In this document: positions 46,358-54,900 of the stretch, in pieces
How the letters are laid out: each line of letters starts with the position of its first letter
How positions within the stretch are numbered: position 1 is the stretch's first letter
Assembly: GCA_947501325.1 (NCBI GenBank)
Contig: CANMVC010000002.1
Location: 1,116,001 to 1,180,000 of the forward strand
Direction of reading: 5' to 3'
DNA from: an uncultured Sphingomonadaceae bacterium
Lineage (GTDB): Bacteria; Pseudomonadota; Alphaproteobacteria; Sphingomonadales; Sphingomonadaceae
Length of the DNA: 64,000 bases
Position numbers and translations under genes: made by a program
The notes under the pieces: generated by a model
Database searches by the model: none
The model's input: only the letters and a program-made list of their open reading frames with translations
Told to the model about the DNA's origin: nothing

Positions 46358-46611
46358 AAAATTTCAACGTAATATCAACAGCCTAGCAATTTTCATATAG
46401 TAGCCATAGGCTGAAAATATTCACAATGTTCTCATCAACTTAGTCACCAAATAGGATAAAAACGCCTATTTTGCAAAGACTTGCATGTCCATTTTTTCCA
46501 ATCGGATGGGAATGACTTGGCTGTATCTCCTCGGTCAGAAGCAGCGATCCTCCCCCAGAGAAACCGGACGCCGCCTCAGGTCGCATTTTCTTGAATCAAG
46601 GAGATGTAAAA

Positions 46612-48723
46612 ATGAAACTACCACATAGCGTACCCTGCCCCAATGGCACCGAACGAGCCCGTAAAGCCAAAGAACTGCGTGAACTGGCAGCGGAAATATC
46701 GCGGACCCGGCCCCATGCCGCGTCGCGGAATAATGCCGAGGAACTGGATTATGCCGGTTCCAAATTCCCCACCAACTTTACCAAGGGATTGCATCATGAT
46801 GAATTTGGCATACTCTCTTTTGGCGACGATTATCGCACATTTGTCGAGGCAATAAATAGCGACGACACCAATCTGTTTGAGAACCATGTATTGGACGCGA
46901 CGGACCGCGCTGCGGAAACAAGCGAACCCACATTTCAGTGCACGGTGAATAGCCAGATACCGCAATGGCGCGGCTGGGAAAGCCCGCGTGCCGGTCATGT
47001 CTATGAATTGCAAGGGCCGGATGCAGACAGCGTTGGCATGGCCCCTGCCCCGCGCGTTGGCTCATCAGAAAAAGCCGCTGAAATGGCCGAAGTCTACGGC
47101 CTCGCACTATTGCGCGATGTACCATTTACCAGCATCTGTGCCGGCGACAGCGCCAAGCAACTATGCGACGGCGACAGTGATGCACAGCTGACATCTGCTC
47201 AGGTGGTTGACGCGCTCAACAGCATGCCGTTTTTCAATGGTACCGGCGTGACATCCTCAACCCCGCCATATGTTGACGCAGACGGGCTTAACAATTTTGA
47301 GCGCAATCGCCGCTTTGCCCGGACGCAAGATGACAGCAATCCGGTTACCGCCGCTCTCACCACCGAAACGGTGTTCCGCGGTTCGACCAAAGGTTCGCTC
47401 GCCGGGCCTTACGTGTCGCAGTTCATGCTAATTGGCAATACCGGCTTGGCTGGTCCTGGTGGAGGAGCTGCGAGCTTCCCCGGCAAGGATGCAGGCTATG
47501 ACCTCCAAGATGGTTTCATCCGCTATGGCAGCCTGTCCATCGACCAGCGGACAACCGTGCACAAATCATGCCTTGACCATATGACCGACTGGCCAACCTG
47601 GCGCGATGTCCAGAACGGCGCTGACTTTCGCGGCGCCAATCTGTTCGAGGAGAAACGCCGGTTCATCACCACGCCGCGCGATCTCGCAACCTATGTGCAT
47701 TTTGATGCGCTTTATGAAGCCTATCTCAATGCGGTGCTGATCATCGATGCCATGGGCGTTCCCGCTTCCAAGGGCTTCCCCGAACCCGGTTTTCGGGACA
47801 GCAGCACGGGATCGGCCAGACGGACTTCCTTTGCGACTTTCGGCGGACCACATATCCTGTCGCTCGTCACAGAAGTTGCAACCCGCTGCTTGAAAGCAGT
47901 GCGCCGCGAGAAATTCAACTATCACCGCCGGGCGCGCCCCGAGCTGATGGGGGGACGGATGGCGCTGGTCGAATGCGGTGATGCCGACAAGCTGGGTGAC
48001 GCCCAAGCCGCGTTTGAAAATATGCACGGCGAATTGCCGAATGCGCTGAAGACCGCCATCATTGCGCATAACGAAGCACAGAACGAAACGGCGATGAACG
48101 ACATGCGCCTGACCGACTGTGCGGGCGGATCAACGCCGTTCAGCAATTTCGATGATTGCAACCTGCTGCTCCCCATGGCCTTCCCCGAAGGCTCACCGAT
48201 GCACCCCGCTTATGGCGCCGGTCATGCGACGGTGGCCGGTGGCTGCATCACGATGGTCAAAGCGTTTTTCGAGATGTTCGAAAGCAATGACAGCGGCGTG
48301 GAACGACCATTGGTGGAGCCGGATGGCACACCGATCGTCTATGTCCCCAACGCCAATGGCAATCGTCTGGTGCAGGACAGCAAGTTCTCAGGCGCGCTGA
48401 CCATACAGGGCGAGCTGGACAAGCTGGCTGCCAATATCTCGATTGGCCGGAATATGGCGGGCGTCCACTATTATTCCGACTATTATGACAGCCTGCGCAT
48501 GGGAGAGCGCGTTGCGGTTGGCATATTGCTGGAACAGGCGCCAACCTACGGTGATCCGATGGAAACGACGTTCACCAGCTTTGACGGTGATTTCATTTCG
48601 ATCAGCGGACAAGCGGATGCCGCACCGCAGCTGACCGTTATCGACCGCGATGGCAAACAGATTTCCAATCAGGACTGGTGGCTTCGCCATGTTGCTGGGG
48701 AACAAATGATCCTGGGCATGTGA
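46612..48723 (+). CDS. vanadium-dependent haloperoxidase (bromoperoxidase-like)
   Basis: 703 residues from ATG 46612 (AAGGAG upstream). Vanadate-binding residues: Lys434 and Arg442 (REKFNYHRRARPE; 8 apart, as in algal bromoperoxidase), Gly537-His538 in MHPAYGAGHATVAGG, and Arg613/His619 in GRNMAGVHYYSD. The Ser before Gly-His is Ala536, as in cyanobacterial bromoperoxidases. No signal peptide was seen. It should oxidise bromide or iodide with hydrogen peroxide. It shares almost no sequence outside the pocket with the enzyme at 7774. Confidence 0.93.
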   Translation: MKLPHSVPCPNGTERARKAKELRELAAEISRTRPHAASRNNAEELDYAGSKFPTNFTKGLHHDEFGILSFGDDYRTFVEAINSDDTNLFENHVLDATDRAAETSEPTFQCTVNSQIPQWRGWESPRAGHVYELQGPDADSVGMAPAPRVGSSEKAAEMAEVYGLALLRDVPFTSICAGDSAKQLCDGDSDAQLTSAQVVDALNSMPFFNGTGVTSSTPPYVDADGLNNFERNRRFARTQDDSNPVTAALTTETVFRGSTKGSLAGPYVSQFMLIGNTGLAGPGGGAASFPGKDAGYDLQDGFIRYGSLSIDQRTTVHKSCLDHMTDWPTWRDVQNGADFRGANLFEEKRRFITTPRDLATYVHFDALYEAYLNAVLIIDAMGVPASKGFPEPGFRDSSTGSARRTSFATFGGPHILSLVTEVATRCLKAVRREKFNYHRRARPELMGGRMALVECGDADKLGDAQAAFENMHGELPNALKTAIIAHNEAQNETAMNDMRLTDCAGGSTPFSNFDDCNLLLPMAFPEGSPMHPAYGAGHATVAGGCITMVKAFFEMFESNDSGVERPLVEPDGTPIVYVPNANGNRLVQDSKFSGALTIQGELDKLAANISIGRNMAGVHYYSDYYDSLRMGERVAVGILLEQAPTYGDPMETTFTSFDGDFISISGQADAAPQLTVIDRDGKQISNQDWWLRHVAGEQMILGM

Positions 48724-48762
48724 CAAGGTTCCAATAATCACAAGCCAAGGATAACAGGGGAG

Positions 48763-48788
48763 CAGGCCGGAGCGATCCGGCCTGTTTT
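48763..48788 (+). terminator. intrinsic terminator after the haloperoxidase
   Basis: CAGGCCGGA (48763-48771) and TCCGGCCTG (48776-48784) form a 9-bp stem with a GCGA tetraloop, followed by TTTT. Confidence 0.9.
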
Positions 48789-49238
48789 CATTTGGCGGCT
48801 GCCGAAAGATCCAAAATCCACGGCCGCCGGGACAGTTTCCAAAGCCGGCCCACAGACCAGATATTGGGGCTTTCCTACATCCTTCCGGCTATGATATTAT
48901 AAGGATGATATGGGACCGGCTCTTTCTATTCTTGAATATCAAATAATATTTCCTTCGCTCGAAGCATCGCAAAATTTTTAGGTGATTCTGCGTAGAAGCT
49001 GTAGAAACTCATTCAGGTTCGATGGTCGATAACTGAATCTCTTATCCAAAAATTCAGTCCTCTCAATGAGATAGCATGAATCCTGTTCACTGCTCCAAAA
49101 GAAGAGGTGGATGAAAGGAAGCTGGCTCGACGACAAGCGGAGTTTTATCCGAAAGCGAATCAGTTCAATAAGATGTGCAGCAAGGTCCATTATTGAGCCG
49201 ACATCAAAGCGCATCGACATTGGTGGCTTGTGAAGCCG
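48789..49238. other. intergenic region without a convincing gene
   Basis: 450 bp. It contains an 80-codon leftward open frame (48978-49220) rich in Ser, Leu and Phe, with no Shine-Dalgarno and no family signature, which I do not call. No repeat or promoter stood out. AT-rich toward the left. Confidence 0.5.
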
Positions 49239-50171
49239 TTACCGATCCTGTTCGTCCAGCCAATTTTTGAGCAAATTATAGGCAATCGCGAAAGGCGGAG
49301 GAGCGATGAAAGCGGCGTCGGGATCACCGTTCATGGCCGCCTTCACTTCATCGAGCGAAAACCACGCGGCCTCCTCAATCTCTTCCTCGTCCAGCGTCAA
49401 TGTCGGATCATCTGTGACACTGGTGCAAGCCATCATCAACGACGATGGAAAGGGCCAGGGCTGGCTGGCAATATAACGCACGTCATGCACTTTAATGCCG
49501 GCCTCTTCCCACAATTCGCGTGCAACACCGCCTTCAATGCTTTCGCCAGGTTCGATAAACCCGGCCAGCGCAGAAAAACGCTTAGGCGGAAAGCGCGGTT
49601 GCCGGCCGAGCAATATTTTGCCTTCGCATTCTGCCAGCATGATTGCGACCGGATCGGTGCGCGGGAAATGCTCCGCGCCGCAGCCTTGTTCTTCCTTCTT
49701 GCATTGCCGCGCCCAACCCCCTTTGCGGGATTCTGTTGGTTGGCCGCAATTGGCGCAAAAGCGATGCCGCGCATGCCAGTCGACGAGGCTGCGGGCCGTT
49801 GCATAAATGGCTGCTTGTTCCGGCGGCAAGACACCCAATGATTGCCACAGCCGCGGATCGGCGGTTGGCATCGCGCTGCCAGCCCCATTGAGTTCTGCAA
49901 AACATGGCGTATCGCCATCAATGCCGAGCAGCAAAAGGTCATTGTCGGGAGAGGCTTCGTAAAGCGGTCCCCAGGCGAGATCACCCATGTCGTCAAAGAC
50001 CGGGCTCAAACCATCCAGCTTGAGCAGCCGCGCATTGGGACGCATCATCGCTTCTTTCAAACGCTCCGGATTGACCCGAACCTGATCCGCGCGGTCAATT
50101 GTTCCGCCAGCAAAGGTCGGGATAATGGCGCTCAGGTCGCTTGTCATGATCGGAAGAACAGGACCACTCAC
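49239..50171 (-). CDS. nudC: NADH pyrophosphatase/NAD-cap hydrolase NudC
   Basis: 310 residues (302 if ATG 50147 is used; GTG 50171 overlaps the upstream stop). Zinc ribbon FCANCGQP...RQCKKEEQGCG, then HFPRTDPVAIML and Nudix box GFIEPGESIEGGVARELWEEAGI, followed by SQPWPFPSSLM, the SQPWPFPxS motif that marks NudC. It hydrolyses NAD(H) and removes NAD caps from RNA. Last in the mutY-hydrolase-nudC run. Confidence 0.95.
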   Translation of the reverse strand: MSGPVLPIMTSDLSAIIPTFAGGTIDRADQVRVNPERLKEAMMRPNARLLKLDGLSPVFDDMGDLAWGPLYEASPDNDLLLLGIDGDTPCFAELNGAGSAMPTADPRLWQSLGVLPPEQAAIYATARSLVDWHARHRFCANCGQPTESRKGGWARQCKKEEQGCGAEHFPRTDPVAIMLAECEGKILLGRQPRFPPKRFSALAGFIEPGESIEGGVARELWEEAGIKVHDVRYIASQPWPFPSSLMMACTSVTDDPTLTLDEEEIEEAAWFSLDEVKAAMNGDPDAAFIAPPPFAIAYNLLKNWLDEQDR

Positions 50172-51520
50172 GGACTGGTTTTTCCTTCACCCGCTGACAT
50201 TTGTTGCATCAGGTCGGCATAGACATATTTCGGGAAATCTGACTGGAATGGATAGGCGTTGGACGGGATATATTGCGTATAACCTCCTGCGCGGAAGCCG
50301 TTGCCAGTATCGACAAAAGCCGATGTCCCTGCGGCACCACCCCAACCGAAAGTTCCGGCGGGACTTGCTGCTGTCCCCAAACCGGCTCGGCCACCTGCGC
50401 CAAAGCCATGATTGGCAACCCAGGTGCCTTTCATATCGGCGCCTTCGGGTAGCAGGTTGGACATGCCGAGCTTTGCCGTTTCCGGTTGCATGATTGCGGT
50501 CCCTTTATAGGTTCCGAAACCAAGCAACATAGTTAGAAATTTGTCATAATCACCCGCCGAACCGACCAGCCCCGCACCACCAAAGGCAAAAGCCGGCTCA
50601 TCAAGATAAATGCTGTTCTCTGCCGGATCGATCGGGATCAGAGCGCCGCCAAAAGGCGAATAATTGTCCGTGAAGTCTTTGACGCGGTCGGCTGGCAAGC
50701 GGAAAAATGTATCGTTCATGCCCAGCGGGTCGAACATGCGTTTCTGCAGAAATTCTTCGAGTGGCATGCCCGAAGCGACTTCGACAACATAACCGAGCAG
50801 ATCCAAACTGACCGAATAGCTCCACTTTGTGCCTGGTTCGTAAACCAGCGGCAAAGATGCAAGATTCTTCGAGAAGGTGGCCGCATCCGGAGTCGGTGGC
50901 CCCGGTTGGGTGCCCGGAAGCGGCATGCGACTAACCACGCCCGGCGTGATGCCTTTTGCAAAATAGGCGGTTTGAATCGGGCCTTTGCTGATGATCGAAT
51001 AACCGAGGCCAGCCGTATGGGTTAGCAAATGGCGGATGGTGATTTGCGTGCGTGCCGGAACGGTCTCATCCAGCGTTCCTTCCGGATCTTGCAAGACCCG
51101 CATTTCTGCAAATTCCGGTAGAATATCAGCTAGCGGCTGGTCCAACTTGAGCTGGCCATCTTCAATCAGCATCATGATCGCCATACCGGTTACAGGCTTG
51201 GTTTGCGAATAAAGCCGCCACAACGTATTCAAATCAACCGGCTTGTCACCGCCCAGCTTGTGTGTCCCGGCCGATATAACCATGGGATCATTCTGCCCCA
51301 TGCCAATGGCCGCGAGCATACCCGCCACTTTCTTTTCAGCGACATACTCATTGATAATCTTCGTCAGACCGGGAAAAGGCGAAGCGGGTCGTGCCAAGGA
51401 CCGCGCAAAAGCAGCTCTCGGCGCGCCAGCTAAAAAGGCCCCGGCTCCGATCGCGCCAAGGACCGAGCGGCGGTTGAAGGCCGGAAAAGTTGATTTGTCC
51501 GCCGATTTGTTGATCGTCAT
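50168..51520 (-). CDS. Tat-exported serine hydrolase (beta-lactamase family)
   Basis: 450 residues. A twin-arginine signal (NRRSVLGAIGAGAFLAGAPRAAFA) implies export after folding. The beta-lactamase/esterase EstB fold shows SxxK in RLYSQTKPVTGMAIM, YxN-like WSYSVSLDLLGYV, and a WGGAAGTSAFVD segment near the end in place of KTG. Likely an esterase or transacylase rather than a resistance enzyme. The start overlaps the end of mutY (ATGA) and the stop overlaps nudC. Confidence 0.9.
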   Translation of the reverse strand: MTINKSADKSTFPAFNRRSVLGAIGAGAFLAGAPRAAFARSLARPASPFPGLTKIINEYVAEKKVAGMLAAIGMGQNDPMVISAGTHKLGGDKPVDLNTLWRLYSQTKPVTGMAIMMLIEDGQLKLDQPLADILPEFAEMRVLQDPEGTLDETVPARTQITIRHLLTHTAGLGYSIISKGPIQTAYFAKGITPGVVSRMPLPGTQPGPPTPDAATFSKNLASLPLVYEPGTKWSYSVSLDLLGYVVEVASGMPLEEFLQKRMFDPLGMNDTFFRLPADRVKDFTDNYSPFGGALIPIDPAENSIYLDEPAFAFGGAGLVGSAGDYDKFLTMLLGFGTYKGTAIMQPETAKLGMSNLLPEGADMKGTWVANHGFGAGGRAGLGTAASPAGTFGWGGAAGTSAFVDTGNGFRAGGYTQYIPSNAYPFQSDFPKYVYADLMQQMSAGEGKTSP

Positions 51521-52617
51521 AGTGATTCCTTCAGTTTATGTTTTACAGCCCAGCGCACCGCTTTTGCAAATAGGGTCGGCAGGCCTGCATCCTCAATCTC
51601 TTGAATTGGCCACCAGACAGCATCGCTTATCCCGGGGCCAAATTCAGTATTTTTATTATCACCCATGTTAATAGCGATTTTATCGCTTTGATAAACCGCC
51701 AAATCTACCTCAAGCGAAAAATGCGTGAAGCTGTGCTGAACGACATTCTCATGGACCCGCCAATTTCCCTCTGATGGTGGACGGCCATGACCGTCCGTTC
51801 CCGCCGCCCACTGGTCATCCGGCAGAGCGCGCATCGAACCCAGCATCCCGGTCGGCGGGCGCGTAACCAGCAACAGTTTCTCATCCCGTTCGATCCAGAA
51901 AAAACGCCCCTTGCGTAATGGCTTGGCTTTTTTGGGTGGCTTAACCGGATAGCGTTCCTGATCGCCATTGGCAAAAGCCGCGCAATGGATTTGCACAGGG
52001 CACTTATCGCATTTGGGTGATTTGGCGGTGCAGATGCTTGCACCGATGTCCATGCAGGCTTGGGCAAAATCACCGGCACCAACTGCCGGTGTCAAACCAT
52101 CCATGCCGACACGAATATCCGCCTTGCCCTTCGGCAGCGGTGTATCAATCGCAAAGAGCCGCGCAACCAGCCGTTCGATATTGGCATCGACCACCACCGC
52201 GCGCTCACCAAAGGCAATCGCCGCTATCGCCGCCGCCGTATAGGTTCCAACACCCGGCAGCTTCAGCAGCTCCGCTTCCTGCGAAGGAAACACACCATCC
52301 AGCATTTCGGTTACGTGCCGCGCACATTTATGAAGGTTCCGCGCCCGCGCATAATAGCCCAGACCAGCCCAGGCGGCGAGTACATCTGCCTCATCTGCAG
52401 TGGCCATATGCTTGACTGTAGGCCACCGCTTGGTAAATTTTTGGAAATAGGCGACAACCGCAGCAACCGTCGTCTGCTGCAACATCACTTCGGACAACCA
52501 GATATGGTAGGGATTGGGCAAGGCACCGCTCGCCGAAATCTTTGGTGGCACCCGCCACGGCAGATTGCGCGCGTTATCCACATAATGTGCACTAATTTTG
52601 GCGGTGATATCCTGCAT
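51517..52617 (-). CDS. mutY: A/G-specific adenine DNA glycosylase
   Basis: 366 residues. Helix-hairpin-helix LLKLPGVGTYTAAAIAAIAF with the catalytic Asp in VVDANIERLVAR, catalytic Glu in WLSEVMLQQTTVAAV, the 4Fe-4S ligands C-x6-C-x2-C-x5-C in CTAKSPKCDKCPVQIHC, and a C-terminal NUDIX-like 8-oxoG recognition domain. It removes A paired with 8-oxoG. I chose ATG 52617 (MQDITAKIS), matching the usual family start; ATG 52644 is also possible. Confidence 0.96.
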   Translation of the reverse strand: MQDITAKISAHYVDNARNLPWRVPPKISASGALPNPYHIWLSEVMLQQTTVAAVVAYFQKFTKRWPTVKHMATADEADVLAAWAGLGYYARARNLHKCARHVTEMLDGVFPSQEAELLKLPGVGTYTAAAIAAIAFGERAVVVDANIERLVARLFAIDTPLPKGKADIRVGMDGLTPAVGAGDFAQACMDIGASICTAKSPKCDKCPVQIHCAAFANGDQERYPVKPPKKAKPLRKGRFFWIERDEKLLLVTRPPTGMLGSMRALPDDQWAAGTDGHGRPPSEGNWRVHENVVQHSFTHFSLEVDLAVYQSDKIAINMGDNKNTEFGPGISDAVWWPIQEIEDAGLPTLFAKAVRWAVKHKLKESL

Positions 52618-52671
52618 TTCACCGGTTATTTTGTCGACGCCCATGGGGTGCCTATGCCATGGTGCAGCGCG

Positions 52672-53358
52672 ATGGCGAAGGAAAATAGTCCCGACGGCGA
52701 AAAGCCGAAGCGCAAAAATGCGAAGTGCCCATCCGTGGCCAGAAAATATAGCAAATATCAACGGCCACGCGGCGGCGGCGCGCGCAGCATATCCGACCTG
52801 ATGCCCGAAATCGGGCGCGCAGCCTTTCGTCGCTATGGCTTCATCCAGAGTTCGGTGGTCAGTCGCTGGCCAGAAATTGTGGGAGAACGCTACGCCGACG
52901 TCTCTCTGCCCGAATCAATCCGCTTTCCTCGCGGCGAAAAAGAGGGCGGCACGCTCCATTTGCTGGTTTCCGGCGCCCATTCGACCTTGATGCAACATAT
53001 TACACCCGAAATTATTGAGCGGGTGAACCGCTTTTTTGGCTATGGCGCGATTAGTCAGGTACGATTCAGGCAGGGCCCGGTAAATGCCGCGAAAGACCCT
53101 GAAAAACAAAGAGAAAAACGGGTCGCACTGCCGCTATCATTAAAACCGGCGCCGATAGAATTGGGAGATAGCCTGCGCGATATTGGCGACCCGGAATTGA
53201 ACAGGGTTTTGGAATCACTGGCGACAGCTATTGCCAAGTCGGAAGGCGCTCCGCAAATAGAGGAACCGAAGCCGATTACTATCACGGGAAAAATTGGTGG
53301 CGGTGTGAAACGGCAACCCGAAAGTAACGGGCCGGAAGACAAGAAGGACGACGAATGA
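52672..53358 (+). CDS. DUF721 (DciA-like) protein
   Basis: 228 residues: basic N-terminus, then the DUF721 domain (SISDLMPEIGRAAFRRYGFIQSSVVSRWPEIVGERYADVSLPESIRF, LHLLVSGAHSTLMQHITPEIIERVNRFFGYGAI), then a charged tail. DciA proteins of this fold help load the replicative helicase in bacteria lacking DnaC. It starts head-to-head with mutY only 54 bp away and overlaps the following DsbA gene by ATGA. ATG 52654 is an alternative start. Confidence 0.88.
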   Translation: MAKENSPDGEKPKRKNAKCPSVARKYSKYQRPRGGGARSISDLMPEIGRAAFRRYGFIQSSVVSRWPEIVGERYADVSLPESIRFPRGEKEGGTLHLLVSGAHSTLMQHITPEIIERVNRFFGYGAISQVRFRQGPVNAAKDPEKQREKRVALPLSLKPAPIELGDSLRDIGDPELNRVLESLATAIAKSEGAPQIEEPKPITITGKIGGGVKRQPESNGPEDKKDDE

Positions 53359-54050
53359 AATTTGGAAGCGCGTATATTGCTTCGGCAGCATTAGGAGTAG
53401 CGGCTGTTATCGCTGTTCCAGCGGCCGCCCAGGAAACAGACTGGTCCCAGCGAGTGACCATGTCCGATAAGGGTGGCCATATCGTCGGCAATCCCCTGGC
53501 CAAACATCAAGTGGCTGAATATATGAGCTATACCTGCAATCATTGCGCGAATTTTGAAACGGAATCGCACGATTCCTTGAAATCCGATTTCGTGCAAAAA
53601 GGTCATGTTAGCTTTGAAGTCCGCAACCTGGTCCTCAATCCGATCGACCTCACGGCCGCCATGCTGGCACGCTGTGGTGGGCGTACCAAATTTTTCGGCA
53701 ATCATCGTGCATTGCTCAGATCTCAGGCCAACTGGATGGAGACTTTCCAGTCCTCTTCCCCCGCAGTCATGCAATCTTTGAATGAAGGAACCGTTCCCGA
53801 CAGGCTCAAGAAAATTGCCAAAGCAGCGGATTTTTATGGGCTGATGAATAAGCGTGGCTATTCGACTAAACAGGTTGATGCCTGCCTGGCCGACCAACCG
53901 ACGCTGGATACAATTTCGGCGATGACCAAATATGCAACCGGAACATTGAAATTATCGGGTACGCCCAGTTTTACTTTGAACAACCAACCCATCGAAAAGG
54001 TTCACAACTGGACGCGCTTGCGCGCCGCGCTGCTGGCCCTACCCGAATGA
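53355..54050 (+). CDS. periplasmic DsbA-like thiol oxidoreductase
   Basis: 231 residues: signal peptide ending VPAAAQ; thioredoxin-fold with Cys61-Asn-His-Cys64 (SYTCNHCANFE), helical insert, and cis-Pro loop SGTPSFTLNN. DsbA-type enzymes introduce or shuffle disulfides in the periplasm. The start overlaps the DUF721 stop. A paralogous lipoprotein follows. Confidence 0.9.
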   Translation: MKFGSAYIASAALGVAAVIAVPAAAQETDWSQRVTMSDKGGHIVGNPLAKHQVAEYMSYTCNHCANFETESHDSLKSDFVQKGHVSFEVRNLVLNPIDLTAAMLARCGGRTKFFGNHRALLRSQANWMETFQSSSPAVMQSLNEGTVPDRLKKIAKAADFYGLMNKRGYSTKQVDACLADQPTLDTISAMTKYATGTLKLSGTPSFTLNNQPIEKVHNWTRLRAALLALPE

Positions 54051-54085
54051 ATATGAAACACCCTAGAAATAACAGGAATCTATCT

Positions 54086-54832
54086 ATGTCCAAATCACTA
54101 TATCTCGCGCCCATCGCTCTGGCACTCGCACTTACCGGCTGCGGTGGTGGTGCCGAAACGGCAGAAGGCGGCGCAACATCCGGTGATACTGCTGAAACTG
54201 TGGCACCTCCCGAGGGCCAGACATGGTCCACCACGGTCGCTCAGACCGAAGAGGGTGGTTATGTCATGGGCAATCCCGATGCGCCGATTAAACTGGTCGA
54301 GTATATGTCGATTACCTGCGGGGTTTGCGCCACTTTCGGAGAAGAAGCATTTACCAGTATCCGCGACGATTATGTTGAATCTGGCCGGGTAAGTTTTGAG
54401 ATCCGGAATTTTGTCCGCGATCCACTGGACCTGACCGCGGCGATATTGTCGCGTTGTGGTGGCGAGGGACCCTATTTCGCGCTGACCAAACAGGCCTTGA
54501 GCAATCAGGGCCCGATGTTTGAAAAAGCCCAAGGCATGGGCGAAGCGACTTATAAAAACATATTGGAATCCGAACCCGATGTGCGTTTCGTCAAGCTGGC
54601 GGAAGAACTCGATTTGATCAGCTATTTTCAACAGCTTGGCGTTTCTGAAGATCAGGCCAAGGCTTGCCTCAGTGAAACGGCGACCGCTGAAAAGCTGATG
54701 GCCCACACGCAAACGGCAGTGGAGGAGTATGACATTCAGGGCACACCGACGTTCCTGATTAACGGCCAGAAAATCGAAGGCACGAGCTGGAATATGGTGG
54801 AAACCAAATTGAAAGAAGCAGGCGCCCGGTAA
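54086..54832 (+). CDS. DsbA-like thiol oxidoreductase, lipoprotein
   Basis: 248 residues from ATG 54086 (AGGAA 7 nt upstream). Lipobox ALALTGCGGG, then a DsbA fold with Cys78-Gly-Val-Cys81 (SITCGVCATFGEE) and cis-Pro IQGTPTFLING. About 35% similar in plan to the preceding protein, so a tandem duplication in which one copy is soluble and one is lipid-anchored. In this position before smc it is typical of sphingomonads. Confidence 0.9.
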   Translation: MSKSLYLAPIALALALTGCGGGAETAEGGATSGDTAETVAPPEGQTWSTTVAQTEEGGYVMGNPDAPIKLVEYMSITCGVCATFGEEAFTSIRDDYVESGRVSFEIRNFVRDPLDLTAAILSRCGGEGPYFALTKQALSNQGPMFEKAQGMGEATYKNILESEPDVRFVKLAEELDLISYFQQLGVSEDQAKACLSETATAEKLMAHTQTAVEEYDIQGTPTFLINGQKIEGTSWNMVETKLKEAGAR

Positions 54833-54900
54833 GCGCCTGTTATCGCTTGGGGGAAGCGAGTAATGCGAGTGATGGATAACAGCCAGGCGGGCCAAGCGGC

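Noticed and set aside
48978-49220. 80-codon leftward open frame
   Set aside because: No Shine-Dalgarno, no family signature and unlikely composition; reported only as part of the intergenic region.
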